The translations under genes and the position numbers were made by a program. The notes beneath the pieces are model-generated. The model had not been told where the DNA came from. It saw only the letters and a list, made by a program, of their open reading frames with translations, and ran no database searches. From assembly GCA_031177765.1 (NCBI GenBank), contig JAPSKH010000013.1, positions 1-56,467 of the forward strand: a DNA stretch of 56,467 nt, given 5' to 3'. Source of the DNA: Microbacterium sp. (GTDB lineage Bacteria; Actinomycetota; Actinomycetes; Actinomycetales; Microbacteriaceae). Shown here one piece after another: positions 1 to 9,336 of this stretch; position 1 is the stretch's first letter, and each line of letters opens with the position of its first letter.

Positions 1-29
1 GCACGGCGCAGCGGGGCGACGATCGGGGG

Positions 30-1001
30 ATGACATCGACGGCGTCGGCGGGCGACGTCCTTCCGAGCCCGGTCGCACTGCTCCGGCGGGACGAGCTGCC
101 TCATCCCGAGCGCGCCATCCGGACGCGAAAGGTGGTGTCGGTCCGGAGGGGCGTCTACGCCGACGCGGATGAATGGTCTCGACTGGCTCCCTGGAATCGG
201 TACCTCGCCCGAGTGCATGCCACGGCACTGGTGTTACCAGAGGCCCGGTTCGTGCTCGAGTCGGCTGCAGCGCTGCGCGGTCTGCCGATCTTCGGAGAGC
301 CGGCGGACGTGCACATCACCGCGACGCCGCTCGCCACTTCCCGCGCCGTTGCCGGGGTCCGCGTTCATACAGCGGAGCGACTTCCCCTCGTGGAGGAGAT
401 CGGAGGGATGCTGGTCGCGAGACCGGCGGACATCGCAGTCGACATCGCGCGCGTGCGCCATCACGCCGTCGGACTGGCGGTCGCGGGTACCGTGCTGCGT
501 CGGCATCCGGAGCTCACGCCCGCGGTGCTGCACGAGGTGAATCGCCTGCGGGTGAGCAGTCGCGGGAGGCGGCACGCTCGTTGGGTGCTCGACCGGGCGT
601 CGCCGGTGCCGGAGTCGACGCTCGAGCACGTGAGCCTGGCGGTGATCGAGTGGCTCGGCTTCCCTGCGCCGGAGCTGCAGAAGTGGATCTGCGGCCGGGC
701 TCCTGGCGATGCCGACCGCCTCGACTTCTGGTGGGAGTATTCGCGGATCGGCGGCGAGGCGGACGGCGACGTCAAGTACTCCGATACGGATGCTGTGACG
801 GTCCTGCGTGCGCGCCGTGACCGCGATGCGCGCTTGCTCGCCCGCGGTGTTGCGGCGACCGCGCACTGGGGTTGGCACGATGTCATCGAGGTCGCGCCCC
901 TGCGGGCGGCGCTTCTCGCCGTCGGCCTGCAACCCTCCCGTCCGGAGGATTCGGCCTCACTGCGCTCGCTGACGCGCCTGCTCACGCCCCTCCGCCGCTG
1001 A
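30..1001 (+). CDS. AbiEi-like antitoxin-domain protein with C-terminal nuclease-like fold
   Basis: A 323-residue protein. Residues about 10-60 (ALLRRDELPHPERAIRTRKV then RRGVYAD) resemble the winged-helix start of type IV toxin-antitoxin AbiEi-family proteins. Around residue 229-250 the string LDFWW...GGEADGDVKYSD resembles the PD-(D/E)xK core (D, E, K) of Vsr/DUF559-type proteins. This two-part architecture is common in actinobacteria and usually has no assigned role. No AbiEii nucleotidyltransferase partner follows; the next gene is convergent gcvP. The ATG at 30 follows GACGAT and six bases, so it may be leaderless; a GGGGG run abuts the start. Function is not established and the antitoxin label is family resemblance only. 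Confidence 0.75.
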   Translation: MTSTASAGDVLPSPVALLRRDELPHPERAIRTRKVVSVRRGVYADADEWSRLAPWNRYLARVHATALVLPEARFVLESAAALRGLPIFGEPADVHITATPLATSRAVAGVRVHTAERLPLVEEIGGMLVARPADIAVDIARVRHHAVGLAVAGTVLRRHPELTPAVLHEVNRLRVSSRGRRHARWVLDRASPVPESTLEHVSLAVIEWLGFPAPELQKWICGRAPGDADRLDFWWEYSRIGGEADGDVKYSDTDAVTVLRARRDRDARLLARGVAATAHWGWHDVIEVAPLRAALLAVGLQPSRPEDSASLRSLTRLLTPLRR

Positions 1002-1034
1002 CCCCTCCGTCGGCGCTCCCGCCCCCGCTGACGC

Positions 1035-1102
1035 CGAGACAGCATCGGAGCGCCGAGACAGCACTCCGGGAAGTGCAGTCTCGGCGCTCCGATGCAGTCT
1101 CG
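1035..1102. repeat. 30-bp near-perfect inverted repeat between convergent genes
   Basis: Arms at 1035-1064 and 1073-1102 pair with only two mismatches (both A against A at the fourth base of the repeated unit), and T1065:A1072 adds a pair, leaving a 6-base loop. Each arm carries the unit GAGACAGCA or its partner TGCAGTCTC twice, so four copies of GAGAC-W-GCA sit in 68 bases. It lies between the stops of the AbiEi-like gene (+) and gcvP (-), so it could end transcription both ways, but there is no U tract and the internal duplication suggests a dispersed palindromic element. Confidence 0.85.
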
Positions 1103-1129
1103 CGGGTGGGACCGCCGTCGCGGGTCAGG

Positions 1130-4051
1130 TCAGGCGAAGGCCTCGATCGGCGGGCAGGCGCACACGAGGTTGCGGTCGCCGTAGGCCTGATCGATGCGGC
1201 GCACCGGCGGCCAGTACTTCGTCCGCACGAGCGAGTGGACCGGATACACGGCGGTCTCGCGCGAGTACGGATGCGACCACTCGCCGGCGACCACGGACTC
1301 CGCGGTGTGCGGGGCGTTCACGAGCGGGTTGTCCGACGCGGGCCACTCCCCCGCCGCGACGCGGTCCGCCTCGGCCCTGATCGCGATCATCGCCTCGATG
1401 AACCGCTCGATCTCGGCGAGGTCCTCCGACTCGGTCGGCTCGACCATGAGGGTGCCGGCGACCGGGAACGACATCGTCGGGGCGTGGAATCCGTAGTCGA
1501 TGAGCCGCTTCGCGACGTCATCGACCGTGATGCCGGTGGCCTCGCGCAGCGGCCGCAGGTCGAGGATGCACTCGTGCGCGACGAGCCCGTCGTCTCCGGT
1601 GTAGAGCACCGGGTAGTGCTCGCGCAGACGCGCGGCGATGTAGTTCGCCGACAGCACGGCCGCCGCGGTGGCATCCCGCAGTCCCTCGGCACCCATCATG
1701 CGGACGTACGCCCACGAGATCGGCAGGATGCCGGCCGACCCGTGCGGCGCGCCGGAGATCGGTCCACCGTCGAACACGCCGCCGGCATGGTCCTTGCGCT
1801 GCGACAGCGGGTGCGAGGGCAGGTACGGCGCGAGGTGGGCCTTGGCAGCGACCGGGCCGACACCCGGGCCGCCGCCGCCGTGCGGGATCGCGAACGTCTT
1901 GTGGAGATTCAGGTGCGACACGTCGCCGCCCAGGTCGCCGAAGCGCGAGTACCCGAGCAGCGCGTTGAGGTTCGCCCCGTCGATGTAGACCTGGCCGCCC
2001 GCGTCGTGCACGGCCTGCGTGATCTCGAGCACGTCGTGCTCGTACACGCCGTGCGTGGACGGATACGTGATCATGAGCGCGGCCAGCGCGTCGGCGTGCT
2101 CGGCGATCCTGGCGCGCAGGTCGTCGAGGTCGACGTTGCCCTGCTCGTCGCACGCGACCACGACGACGCTCATTCCCGCCAGCACGGCCGACGCGGCGTT
2201 CGTGCCGTGCGCCGAGGACGGGATGAGGCACACGGTGCGCTGCGAATCCCCGTTCGCGCGGTGATAGCCGCGGATCGCCATGAGTCCGGCGAGCTCGCCC
2301 TGCGACCCGGCGTTCGGCTGCAGCGAGACGGCGTCGTACCCGGTGACCTCGGCGAGCCACGACTCGAGCTGCTCGATCAGCGCGAGGTAGCCGTGCACGT
2401 CGGCCTCCGGCGCGAACGGGTGCACGCGCGAGAACTCCGGCCACGACACCGCGGCCATCTCGGTGGCGGCGTTGAGCTTCATGGTGCACGATCCGAGCGG
2501 GATCATGCCGCGGTCCAGGGCGTAATCGCGGTCGGCGAGCTGCTTGAGGTAGCGCATCATCGCCGTCTCGGACCGGTGAGCGGTGAAGACGGGGTGGGTG
2601 AGGAACTCCTCGACACGGTGGAGACCTGCCGGCACCCCGGCGAGCGGCTGCGCGTCGGCGAAGTCCACCGCGCGCTCCCCCTGCTCTCCTGCGCCGAGGA
2701 ACTCGTCCTCCGGCAGCCCGAACGCCCACGCGACAGCGGCGAGGTCATCCGCGGTGGTGGTCTCGTCCACCGAGACCCCCACGGTCGCGTCGTCGGCCCA
2801 GAACAGCTGGTACCCCAGTGAGCGGGCGCGCTCGATCACGCGGCGGGCGGGACCGGGCGTGGTCACGCGGATGGTGTCGAAGAACGAGTCGGATGCCAGC
2901 GACAGGCCGTACGAGCGCAGCCGGTCGGCGAGCGCCTCGGCCTTCTGGGCGACCTCGGTGGCGATGGCCCGGAGGCCGTCCGGGCCGTGGTAGACCGCGT
3001 ACATCGCGGCCATCACGGCCAGCAGCACCTGGGAGGTGCAGATGTTCGACGTCGCCTTCTCGCGGCGGATGTGCTGCTCGCGCGTCTGCAGGGCCAGCCG
3101 GTACGCGGGGTGCCCGGCGGCGTCCCGCGAGACTCCCACCAGACGCCCGGGGAGCTGACGCTCCAGACCCTGGCGGACCGCCATGTATCCGGCGTGCGGA
3201 CCTCCGAAGCCCAGCGGCACGCCGAACCGCTGCGTCGTGCCGACGGCGACGTCCGCGCCGAACGAGCCGGGCGACCGCAGCAGCGTCAGGGCGAGCAGGT
3301 CCGCCGCGACGACGACCAGACCACCCGCGACGTGGGCGGCATCGACGACCCCGGCCGGGTCCCAGACGTTCCCCGAGGCGCCCGGGTACTGCAGGAACAC
3401 GCCGAAGAGCTCACCGGGCAGCGTCGCACCGTGCGCGAGGTCGAGCTCGACGAGCTCGATGCCGACCGCCGTGGCGCGATGCCGCAGCAGGGCCTTGGTC
3501 TGGGGCAGGGCATCGGCGTCGACGACGAAGACGTCGGATGCCGACTTCGAGGCGCGCCTTGCCACGAGCATGCCCTCGACCACGGCGGTGGGCTCGTCGA
3601 GCATCGACGCGTTCGCCGTCGCGAGGCCGGTGAGATCGGTGACCATCGTCTGGAAGTTGATGAGCGCCTCGAGGCGTCCCTGCGAGATCTCGGGCTGATA
3701 CGGCGTGTACGCGGTGTACCAGGACGGGTTCTCGAGCACGTTGCGCGCGATCACCGACGGCGTGAAGGTGTCGTAGTAGCCCAGGCCGATCATCGGACGC
3801 GCGAGACGGTTCTGCGACGCCAGCGCGCGTAGCTCCGCCAGCGCCTCCGCCTCGCTGGCGGGGCGCGGAATGCTGCTCGTCTCGCGCGGCGTCGTCTGGA
3901 TCGATGCCGGGACCGCGGCGCGCACGAGAGCGTCGACCGAGTCGAAGCCGAGCGTGTCGAGCATGACGCGCTGTGCTGCGGCATCCGTTCCGATGTGGCG
4001 GGCCGCGAAGCCCGCGGGTGCGCCCGCCGGCGGCATGATGGTCTCGTTCAC
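1130..4051 (-). CDS. gcvP: Glycine dehydrogenase (P-protein of the glycine cleavage system)
   Basis: PLP-dependent decarboxylation of glycine, passing the aminomethyl group to lipoyl GcvH. At 973 residues it is a normal-length single-chain P-protein. The N-terminal half has [17 protein letters not shown] and [13 protein letters not shown]; the C-terminal half has the PLP-lysine motif [17 protein letters not shown] (about residue 715) and [10 protein letters not shown] chose the GTG at 4051, whose GTGA overlaps the gcvH stop; an ATG five codons later is also possible. The open frame extends further upstream, but that part lies over gcvH and does not look like P-protein. Last gene of the riboswitch-controlled gcvTHP operon. 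Confidence 0.97.
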   Translation of the reverse strand: MNETIMPPAGAPAGFAARHIGTDAAAQRVMLDTLGFDSVDALVRAAVPASIQTTPRETSSIPRPASEAEALAELRALASQNRLARPMIGLGYYDTFTPSVIARNVLENPSWYTAYTPYQPEISQGRLEALINFQTMVTDLTGLATANASMLDEPTAVVEGMLVARRASKSASDVFVVDADALPQTKALLRHRATAVGIELVELDLAHGATLPGELFGVFLQYPGASGNVWDPAGVVDAAHVAGGLVVVAADLLALTLLRSPGSFGADVAVGTTQRFGVPLGFGGPHAGYMAVRQGLERQLPGRLVGVSRDAAGHPAYRLALQTREQHIRREKATSNICTSQVLLAVMAAMYAVYHGPDGLRAIATEVAQKAEALADRLRSYGLSLASDSFFDTIRVTTPGPARRVIERARSLGYQLFWADDATVGVSVDETTTADDLAAVAWAFGLPEDEFLGAGEQGERAVDFADAQPLAGVPAGLHRVEEFLTHPVFTAHRSETAMMRYLKQLADRDYALDRGMIPLGSCTMKLNAATEMAAVSWPEFSRVHPFAPEADVHGYLALIEQLESWLAEVTGYDAVSLQPNAGSQGELAGLMAIRGYHRANGDSQRTVCLIPSSAHGTNAASAVLAGMSVVVVACDEQGNVDLDDLRARIAEHADALAALMITYPSTHGVYEHDVLEITQAVHDAGGQVYIDGANLNALLGYSRFGDLGGDVSHLNLHKTFAIPHGGGGPGVGPVAAKAHLAPYLPSHPLSQRKDHAGGVFDGGPISGAPHGSAGILPISWAYVRMMGAEGLRDATAAAVLSANYIAARLREHYPVLYTGDDGLVAHECILDLRPLREATGITVDDVAKRLIDYGFHAPTMSFPVAGTLMVEPTESEDLAEIERFIEAMIAIRAEADRVAAGEWPASDNPLVNAPHTAESVVAGEWSHPYSRETAVYPVHSLVRTKYWPPVRRIDQAYGDRNLVCACPPIEAFA

Positions 4052-4455
4052 TCGGCGCCACCCGTGAGCGCGACGTACGCGTCGCGGTCGAGCAGGCCCG
4101 TCACCGTCGCGGCGTCGACGCTGATCTTCAGCAGCCATCCCTCGCCGAACGGGTCGGAGTTGACCAGCGACGGGTCGTCGACGACGGCGTCGTTGACCTC
4201 GACGACTTCGCCGCTCAGGGGCGCGTACAGCTCGCCGACGGACTTGGTGGATTCGATCTCACCCACGACGGTCGCCGAGGCCACGGCCGATCCCGCGGCG
4301 GGCAGCTCGACGAACACGACGTCGCCGAGCTTGTCGGCGGCGTAGTCGGTGATGCCGACGGTCGCGGTGATCGTCCCCGACGTGGTCGACGGGTCGCTGT
4401 CGAAGGCGACCCACTCGTGCTCGGCGGTGTACTTGAGGCGGCTGAGGTCGGTCAC
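4048..4455 (-). CDS. gcvH: Glycine cleavage system H protein
   Basis: Lipoyl carrier of 135 residues that shuttles the methylamine group between GcvP, GcvT and lipoamide dehydrogenase. The lipoylated lysine is in [18 protein letters not shown] (K71). The usual H-protein start YTAEHEW is at residues 9-15. The GTG start at 4455 has a very good ribosome site (AGGAGG, five bases upstream) and overlaps the gcvT stop as GTGA; the stop in turn overlaps gcvP. This GTGA chain implies translational coupling of the three genes. Confidence 0.98.
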   Translation of the reverse strand: MTDLSRLKYTAEHEWVAFDSDPSTTSGTITATVGITDYAADKLGDVVFVELPAAGSAVASATVVGEIESTKSVGELYAPLSGEVVEVNDAVVDDPSLVNSDPFGEGWLLKISVDAATVTGLLDRDAYVALTGGAE

Positions 4456-5624
4456 TTGTTCCTCCTGTAGAAGGGCAGGGTGGTCACGGTCGCGGGGATG
4501 CGGGTTCCTCGCACGTCGATGAAGAGCTCGGTGCCGGGGTCGCTGCACGCCGGGGACACCAGCGCCATGGCGATGGGATGCCCGAGCGTCGGGCTGAGGG
4601 CACCGCTGGTGATCTGTCCCACCGCGGTGTCGCCGTCCATCACGGCGTAGCCGGCGCGGCCGGCGCGGCGCCCCTCGGATGTCAGCCCGACGAGGACCGG
4701 CGCGTCGCGCGACTCGGCCGCGCCGAGCCCGCCCTTCCCGACGAAGTCCTCCTTGTCTGCGGCGACCACTCGACCCAGGCCCACCTGAGCCGGCAGGACG
4801 TCCAGCGAGAGTTCGTGGCCGTACAGCGGCATCCCGGCCTCGAGGCGCAGCGTGTCGCGTGCGGCGAGTCCTGCCGGGACGAGGCCGTGCGGCTCGCCGG
4901 CGCGCAGCAGCGCGTCCCACAGCGCCGGTGCCGCGGCGTTCGGCACGAGAAGCTCGAAGCCGTCCTCGCCGGTGTAGCCCGTGCGGGCCACGAACAGCGG
5001 GGCGTCGTCGAAGGTTCCCGACGCCCACGCGTAGTAGCCGAGCTCTTCGAGCGCCGGGCGCACGCTCTCGATGCCGGGGGTCTGCTCGAGGATGGCCCGA
5101 GCGCGGGGCCCCTGCACCGCCAGCAGCGACGCCGCGTCCGTGATGTCCTCCACCAGCGCGCGCGGCTGACCGGAGACGAACGCGAACGAGCCCTCCGGAA
5201 GCGGATCCCCCGGTCCCGGCGCACGGAACCCGCGCGCACGGTCGTCGAACGCCGCCGCGACGGCATCCCGGTTCCCGGCATTGGCGATCACGAGGAAGCG
5301 CTCCTGGGCGATGCGGTAGACGATGACGTCGTCGATGATCCCTCCCGCCTCGGCCAGCACGAGCGAGTACTTGGCCTTGCCGACGGCCATGGCGCTGACG
5401 CGGCCGGCGAGGGCGTAGTCGAGGAAGGGGGCGGCGTCCGGGCCGGAGATCAGGAACTCCGCCATGTGGGAGATGTCGAACAGGCCCGCGGCCGTGCGCA
5501 CCGCGTGATGCTCGGCGAGGTCGGACGTGTACCGCACGGGCATGGACCAGCCGCCGAAATCGGTGAAGGACGCACCGAGCGTCGCGTGGCGCTCGTGCAG
5601 GGCCGTGGTGCGAGGTGCGGTCAT
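4452..5624 (-). CDS. gcvT: Aminomethyltransferase (T-protein of the glycine cleavage system)
   Basis: Transfers the one-carbon unit from aminomethyl-GcvH to tetrahydrofolate, releasing ammonia. 390 residues, family-typical. Motifs seen: [10 protein letters not shown] near residue 23, [23 protein letters not shown] near 210, and the C-terminal [16 protein letters not shown] start after CGGGAG. First gene of gcvTHP and directly downstream of the glycine riboswitch, so its expression should follow intracellular glycine. Confidence 0.98.
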   Translation of the reverse strand: MTAPRTTALHERHATLGASFTDFGGWSMPVRYTSDLAEHHAVRTAAGLFDISHMAEFLISGPDAAPFLDYALAGRVSAMAVGKAKYSLVLAEAGGIIDDVIVYRIAQERFLVIANAGNRDAVAAAFDDRARGFRAPGPGDPLPEGSFAFVSGQPRALVEDITDAASLLAVQGPRARAILEQTPGIESVRPALEELGYYAWASGTFDDAPLFVARTGYTGEDGFELLVPNAAAPALWDALLRAGEPHGLVPAGLAARDTLRLEAGMPLYGHELSLDVLPAQVGLGRVVAADKEDFVGKGGLGAAESRDAPVLVGLTSEGRRAGRAGYAVMDGDTAVGQITSGALSPTLGHPIAMALVSPACSDPGTELFIDVRGTRIPATVTTLPFYRRNK

Positions 5625-5647
5625 GAGTTCTCCCGTTCGTGGGCGGG

Positions 5648-5667
5648 CAGACGCCGGACGGCGTCTG
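5648..5667 (-). promoter_or_regulatory. Hairpin between glycine aptamers and gcvT start
   Basis: CAGACGCC (5648-5655) and GGCGTCTG (5660-5667) form a perfect 8-bp stem with a 4-base loop, immediately after the second aptamer and about 24 bases before the gcvT ATG. There is no U run, so it is more likely part of an expression platform acting on translation or Rho access than an intrinsic terminator. Confidence 0.6.
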
Positions 5668-5670
5668 TGA

Positions 5671-5886
5671 ACTCCCCCTCTGTCATAGGCCTGAGAGCTT
5701 CACCGCGGCATCCTCTTGTCGAAGGATGCCGGGGGTTTCACCGTCGGCGGATCCAGCGCGACCTGCTGCGCTCGAATCGCTTTCCAGAGTCGGCCGGGCC
5801 CGGACGGTACGCGTACCTGAGAGATTGGCGGGGAGGCTTGCTCCTTCGGTGCTCGACGATCGTGCTGCCGAGGCTCTCCCGCCCGG
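5671..5886 (-). promoter_or_regulatory. Tandem glycine riboswitch
   Basis: Read on the minus strand, aptamer 1 runs from GGGAGAGCC through GCACCGAAGGAGCAA and CAATCTCTCAGGTAC to GACTCTGGAAAGC. Aptamer 2 contains GACGGTGAAACC, then GTGAAGCTCTCAGGCC and GACAGAGGGGGAG. These are the hallmark CTCTCAGG and GGAxxG blocks of the glycine riboswitch, present twice in the usual order. It lies 5' of gcvT; the family activates glycine cleavage genes when glycine is high. Confidence 0.96.
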
Positions 5887-5934
5887 GTCATTGGCCGGTA
5901 TTGACTTGCGGTGCCAGCATACCGGTCGGCGTCG

Positions 5935-7110
5935 TCAGCCGGTGCAGCGGCCGCTCGACACGGCGTCGCTCAGCGAGGGGGCCTGCTCGACGACGGGCGT
6001 GAGCTCGGCCATCGTCATGGCGAAGCCGCGGTCGGGGTCGTCCTCCGATCGCGCGAACACGACGCCGGCGACGGCGCCGTCGCCGGTGAGGAGCGGTCCG
6101 CCGGAGTTGCCGGGCCGCACGACGGCTTCGAGGGAGTACAGCTCCCGCGGGGTGAACGCCCCGCCGTAGATGTCGGGCACCGGCGCCGTCCCGGTCGAGA
6201 GCACCGTGGCGTTGACCATGGTGAACGGTCCGCCATGCGGATAGCCCTGCACCGCCGCGGCCGTCCCCGGCCCGAGCGTCTCCGAGAACGGAAGCGGTTC
6301 GGCGCCCAGGCCGTCCACCGCGATGACGGCGAGGTCGTCGACCGGATCGAAGTAGACGATGCGACCGTCTCGTGCGACGCCTCCCGGCAGCTCGACCACC
6401 GGCGTGTCCACGCCGGCGACGACGTGCGCGTTGGTGACGACGCGGTCGGGCGCGACGACGAAGCCGGTGCCGGTGGAGCCGCGGCCGCACGCGTAGGCGG
6501 TGCCCGAGACCCGGGCGACGGATGCCGCGGCCCGGGTGAGCTCGGGATCGTCCAGCGCGACCGGAGGGCCGACGGGCGCGGTGGCACCCGGCCCGAGGAG
6601 CTCGCCGAAGCGGGGCAGCCCGTCCTCGATCACGGCGCTGCGCAGCTCCGCGAGCGCCGCATCCATCGACGGGGGCGTGAGGGCGTCGAGGCCGCGCAGC
6701 ACGGCCGACGAGCCCACCGCCGCCGACACCGCGGGGACACCGGCCACGGCGATGGCCGGCGCGACGAGGACCAGCGCGAGCGCCGCCGCCACGACGGATG
6801 CCGCACCGCCGAGCAGGCGCTCGATGACCCGGAGCTTGAGCCGGTCGGCGCCGGAGCGCAGCGCGCGCCCGATCGCCGCTCCCGCCGCGGCACCCAGGAT
6901 GAGCAGGCCGACGGCCGTGGCGAGCACCGCGACGCCGCGCCACGCGGCTGAGGGCACCCAGGCGTTCACCATGGGGGTGAGCCAGAACGCGGCGACGGCG
7001 CCGGCGGCAAGGCCCGCGAGCGTTCCGATGCTCGCGAAGAACCCGCGGCGGATGCCGCCGATCAGCGCGCCCACCAGAAGGAGCACCACCAGCACGTCGA
7101 CGACGATCAT
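5935..7110 (-). CDS. MarP-family CvpA/trypsin-like membrane serine protease
   Basis: 391 residues. Residues 1-130 form several membrane helices of the CvpA/colicin V production type, followed by a periplasmic trypsin-like domain with the triad H229 (TNAHVV), D258 (DPVDD) and S336 (RPGNSGGPL). Cysteines 208 and 389 match the disulfide pair known for mycobacterial MarP, which supports acid resistance and cell-wall hydrolase processing. The ATG at 7110 is preferred over the upstream GTG at 7116 because AAGGGG sits seven bases before it. Divergent from nrtR. It ends about 50 bases before the gcv leader, so read-through into the gcv operon is possible. Confidence 0.9.
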   Translation of the reverse strand: MIVVDVLVVLLLVGALIGGIRRGFFASIGTLAGLAAGAVAAFWLTPMVNAWVPSAAWRGVAVLATAVGLLILGAAAGAAIGRALRSGADRLKLRVIERLLGGAASVVAAALALVLVAPAIAVAGVPAVSAAVGSSAVLRGLDALTPPSMDAALAELRSAVIEDGLPRFGELLGPGATAPVGPPVALDDPELTRAAASVARVSGTAYACGRGSTGTGFVVAPDRVVTNAHVVAGVDTPVVELPGGVARDGRIVYFDPVDDLAVIAVDGLGAEPLPFSETLGPGTAAAVQGYPHGGPFTMVNATVLSTGTAPVPDIYGGAFTPRELYSLEAVVRPGNSGGPLLTGDGAVAGVVFARSEDDPDRGFAMTMAELTPVVEQAPSLSDAVSSGRCTG

Positions 7111-7194
7111 CCCCACCCCTTCGGCTTGTCCCGCCAGGGTACTGAGGTCGCCTGGGAGGCGGCCTCGATCACGACGTCAGGGACGGCGTTTGGC

Positions 7195-7250
7195 TTCTGG
7201 TCATGTTGACACTATGATCGAGCCGAGAGTAAGAGTCACGATGACCAGAA
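7195..7250 (+). promoter_or_regulatory. nrtR promoter with 19-nt imperfect dyad, candidate NrtR operator
   Basis: TTCTGGTCATGTTGACACT (7195-7213) and AGAGTCACGATGACCAGAA (7232-7250) are inverted copies with 16 of 19 positions matching and a perfect outer 10 bp, separated by 18 bases. The -35 TTGACA (7206-7211) is in the left arm, a -10 TAAGAG (7230-7235) in the right arm, and the start codon at 7241 is inside the right arm. Protein bound here would cover the whole promoter. Binding by NrtR is inferred from position. Confidence 0.7.
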
Positions 7251-7960
7251 CCGCCGCCCTCCCCACCCCGTCCGCCGCCGAGGCCGCGGCCGATGCGATC
7301 CGCGTCGCCGTCTCGACGGTGATCTTCACTCTTCGCCGGCTTCCCGGCTCCGCCGGCACCGCCGTGGTGCTTCCGCTCGTCCGCCGAACGCGGGACCCCC
7401 ATCAGGGACTGTGGGCGCTCCCCGGCGGCTGGCTCGATGTCGATGAGAGCCTGGATGCCGCGGCATCGCGCACCCTCGCCGAGACGACGGGACTTGCACC
7501 GAGCTACCTCGAGCAGCTCTATGCCTTCGGCGCCGTCGACCGCTCCCCCAGCCGCGTGGTCTCCATCGTCTACTGGGCCCTCATCCGACCCGACGAGGTG
7601 CCCGACGGATCCGTCGAGAACGTCGAGTGGTTCGATGCCTCCGCGCTGCCGCAGCTGGCGTTCGATCACAACGAGATCGTCGGCTACGCCCTGTGGCGTC
7701 TGCGCAACAAGGTCGGCTACAGCCGCATCGCGCACGGCCTGCTCGCGGACGAGTTCACCCTGGCCGAGCTCCGCGAGGTGTACGAGACGATCCTCGGCCG
7801 GCACCTGGATCCGGCGAACTTCCGCCGGCAGGTCGAGCACTCCGGCACGCTCATCCCCACCGACCGCTTCCGCACCGGCAGCCATCGTCCGGCGCGGCTG
7901 TACCGCTACAACCAGGACGTCGAGCTGGCCGACCGCGGTCCGCTCGACGCCCGTCCCTGA
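7241..7960 (+). CDS. nrtR: NrtR-type Nudix transcriptional regulator of NAD synthesis
   Basis: 239 residues: an N-terminal Nudix fold (WALPGGWLDVDES near residue 56) and a C-terminal winged helix (FTLAELREVYETILG, then FRRQVEHSG). The Nudix box is degenerate: where hydrolases have REUxEE it reads RTLAET, so catalytic glutamates are missing, as in NrtR proteins that bind ADP-ribose as a ligand. It stands 23 bases before nadA, so it should co-transcribe with and control nadABC. The ATG at 7241 has no SD and begins about 5 bases after a -10, suggesting a leaderless mRNA; an ATG at 7214 in the same frame is the alternative. Confidence 0.9.
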   Translation: MTRTAALPTPSAAEAAADAIRVAVSTVIFTLRRLPGSAGTAVVLPLVRRTRDPHQGLWALPGGWLDVDESLDAAASRTLAETTGLAPSYLEQLYAFGAVDRSPSRVVSIVYWALIRPDEVPDGSVENVEWFDASALPQLAFDHNEIVGYALWRLRNKVGYSRIAHGLLADEFTLAELREVYETILGRHLDPANFRRQVEHSGTLIPTDRFRTGSHRPARLYRYNQDVELADRGPLDARP

Positions 7961-7983
7961 TCACCGAAGAACGAAGGCCCGCC

Positions 7984-9336
7984 ATGCCCGCCGTCAACAT
8001 CGCCCTTCAGAGTCGCCCGCACCGCGACGCCTCCGTCGATCACGCCATCCAGGCCATCGTCGCCGGCGCCTCGACCGCCGCGACATGCACCACCGATCTC
8101 GCCGCCGGGCCGTGGGACTTCGACATCCGCCCCGGCTACGGACCGGGGTCGTCGATGGGAGACGTCATCCCCACCGGCGCCCCCCGACAGGGCGAGCTGC
8201 CGCGGGAGTACCGCGAGGCCTCGGAGTCGGAGCTCGCCGAGCGGATCCGCGCCGCCAAGGCGACGCTCGGCGACCGGGTCGTGGTGCTGGGGCACTTCTA
8301 CCAGCGCGAGGAGGTGGTCACGCACGCCGACTACGTGGGCGACTCGTTCCAGCTGGCCAACGCCGCGCTGGAGCATCCGGATGCCGAGGCGATCGTCTTC
8401 TGCGGCGTGCATTTCATGGCCGAGACGGCCGACCTGCTCTCGCGTCCCGAGCAGGCGGTGATCCTTCCGAACCTCGCCGCCGGATGCTCGATGGCCGACA
8501 TGGCCGACATCGACCAGGTCGAGGAGTGCTGGGAGCAGCTCGCCGAGGTCTACGGGGATCTGGACGCGCCGGATGCCGAGGGGCGGGTGCCGGTCGTCCC
8601 GGTCACCTACATGAACTCCTCCGCCGCCATCAAGGGCTTCGTGGGTCGGCACGGCGGGATCGTGTGCACCTCGTCCAACGCCCGGACGGTGCTGGAGTGG
8701 GCGTTCGCGCGCGGGCGGCGGGTGCTGTTCTTCCCCGACCAGCACCTCGGCCGCAACACCGCCAAGGCGATGGGCGTGCCGCTCGAGCAGATGCCGATGT
8801 GGAATCCCCGCAAGCCGCTCGGCGGGTCCGATGCCGCGACGCTCGAGGACGCACGCGTCATCCTGTGGCACGGCTTCTGCTCGGTGCACCGGCGCTTCAC
8901 CGTCGACCAGATCACGGCGGCGCGCGCCGAGCATCCCGGGGTCCGGGTGATCGTGCACCCCGAGTGCCCGATGGAGGTCGTCGACGCCGCCGATGAGGCC
9001 GGCTCCACCGACTACATCCGCAAGGCGATCGAAGCGGCGACCGAGCCGACGACCTTCGCGATCGGCACCGAGGTGAACCTCGTGCAGCGCCTTGCCGCGC
9101 AGCATCCGCAGCACGAGATCTTCTGCCTCGACCCGGTCGTGTGCCCGTGCTCGACGATGTATCGCATCCACCCCGGATACCTCGCATGGGTTCTCGAGGC
9201 GCTCGTCGCGGGCGAGCGACCCAACCGCATCACCGTGCCGGCGGACGTCGCCGAGCCGGCGCGGCTGGCGCTCGAGCGGATGCTGGCCGCGAAGCCCCCT
9301 GCGGCGCCCGCCTCGCACGGGGAGAACGCGTCATGA
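7984..9336 (+). CDS. nadA: Quinolinate synthase A
   Basis: Condenses iminoaspartate with dihydroxyacetone phosphate to quinolinate using an oxygen-sensitive 4Fe-4S cluster. 450 residues, the long actinobacterial form with about 90 extra N-terminal residues. Likely cluster cysteines are in FCGVHFMAE, GFCSVHRRF and VVCPCS; HFYQREEV and GDSFQLA are family blocks. ATG preceded by GAAGG. The stop overlaps the nadB start as ATGA. The cysteine desulfurase two genes downstream is a plausible sulfur donor for its cluster. Confidence 0.97.
   Translation: MPAVNIALQSRPHRDASVDHAIQAIVAGASTAATCTTDLAAGPWDFDIRPGYGPGSSMGDVIPTGAPRQGELPREYREASESELAERIRAAKATLGDRVVVLGHFYQREEVVTHADYVGDSFQLANAALEHPDAEAIVFCGVHFMAETADLLSRPEQAVILPNLAAGCSMADMADIDQVEECWEQLAEVYGDLDAPDAEGRVPVVPVTYMNSSAAIKGFVGRHGGIVCTSSNARTVLEWAFARGRRVLFFPDQHLGRNTAKAMGVPLEQMPMWNPRKPLGGSDAATLEDARVILWHGFCSVHRRFTVDQITAARAEHPGVRVIVHPECPMEVVDAADEAGSTDYIRKAIEAATEPTTFAIGTEVNLVQRLAAQHPQHEIFCLDPVVCPCSTMYRIHPGYLAWVLEALVAGERPNRITVPADVAEPARLALERMLAAKPPAAPASHGENAS

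Noticed and set aside
30..1001. A complete type IV AbiE toxin-antitoxin system
   Set aside because: No AbiEii nucleotidyltransferase follows. The next gene is convergent gcvP, so only an orphan AbiEi-like protein is supported.
872..2821. A 649-codon plus-strand frame opposite gcvP
   Set aside because: Antisense shadow; the gcvP reading has all catalytic blocks.
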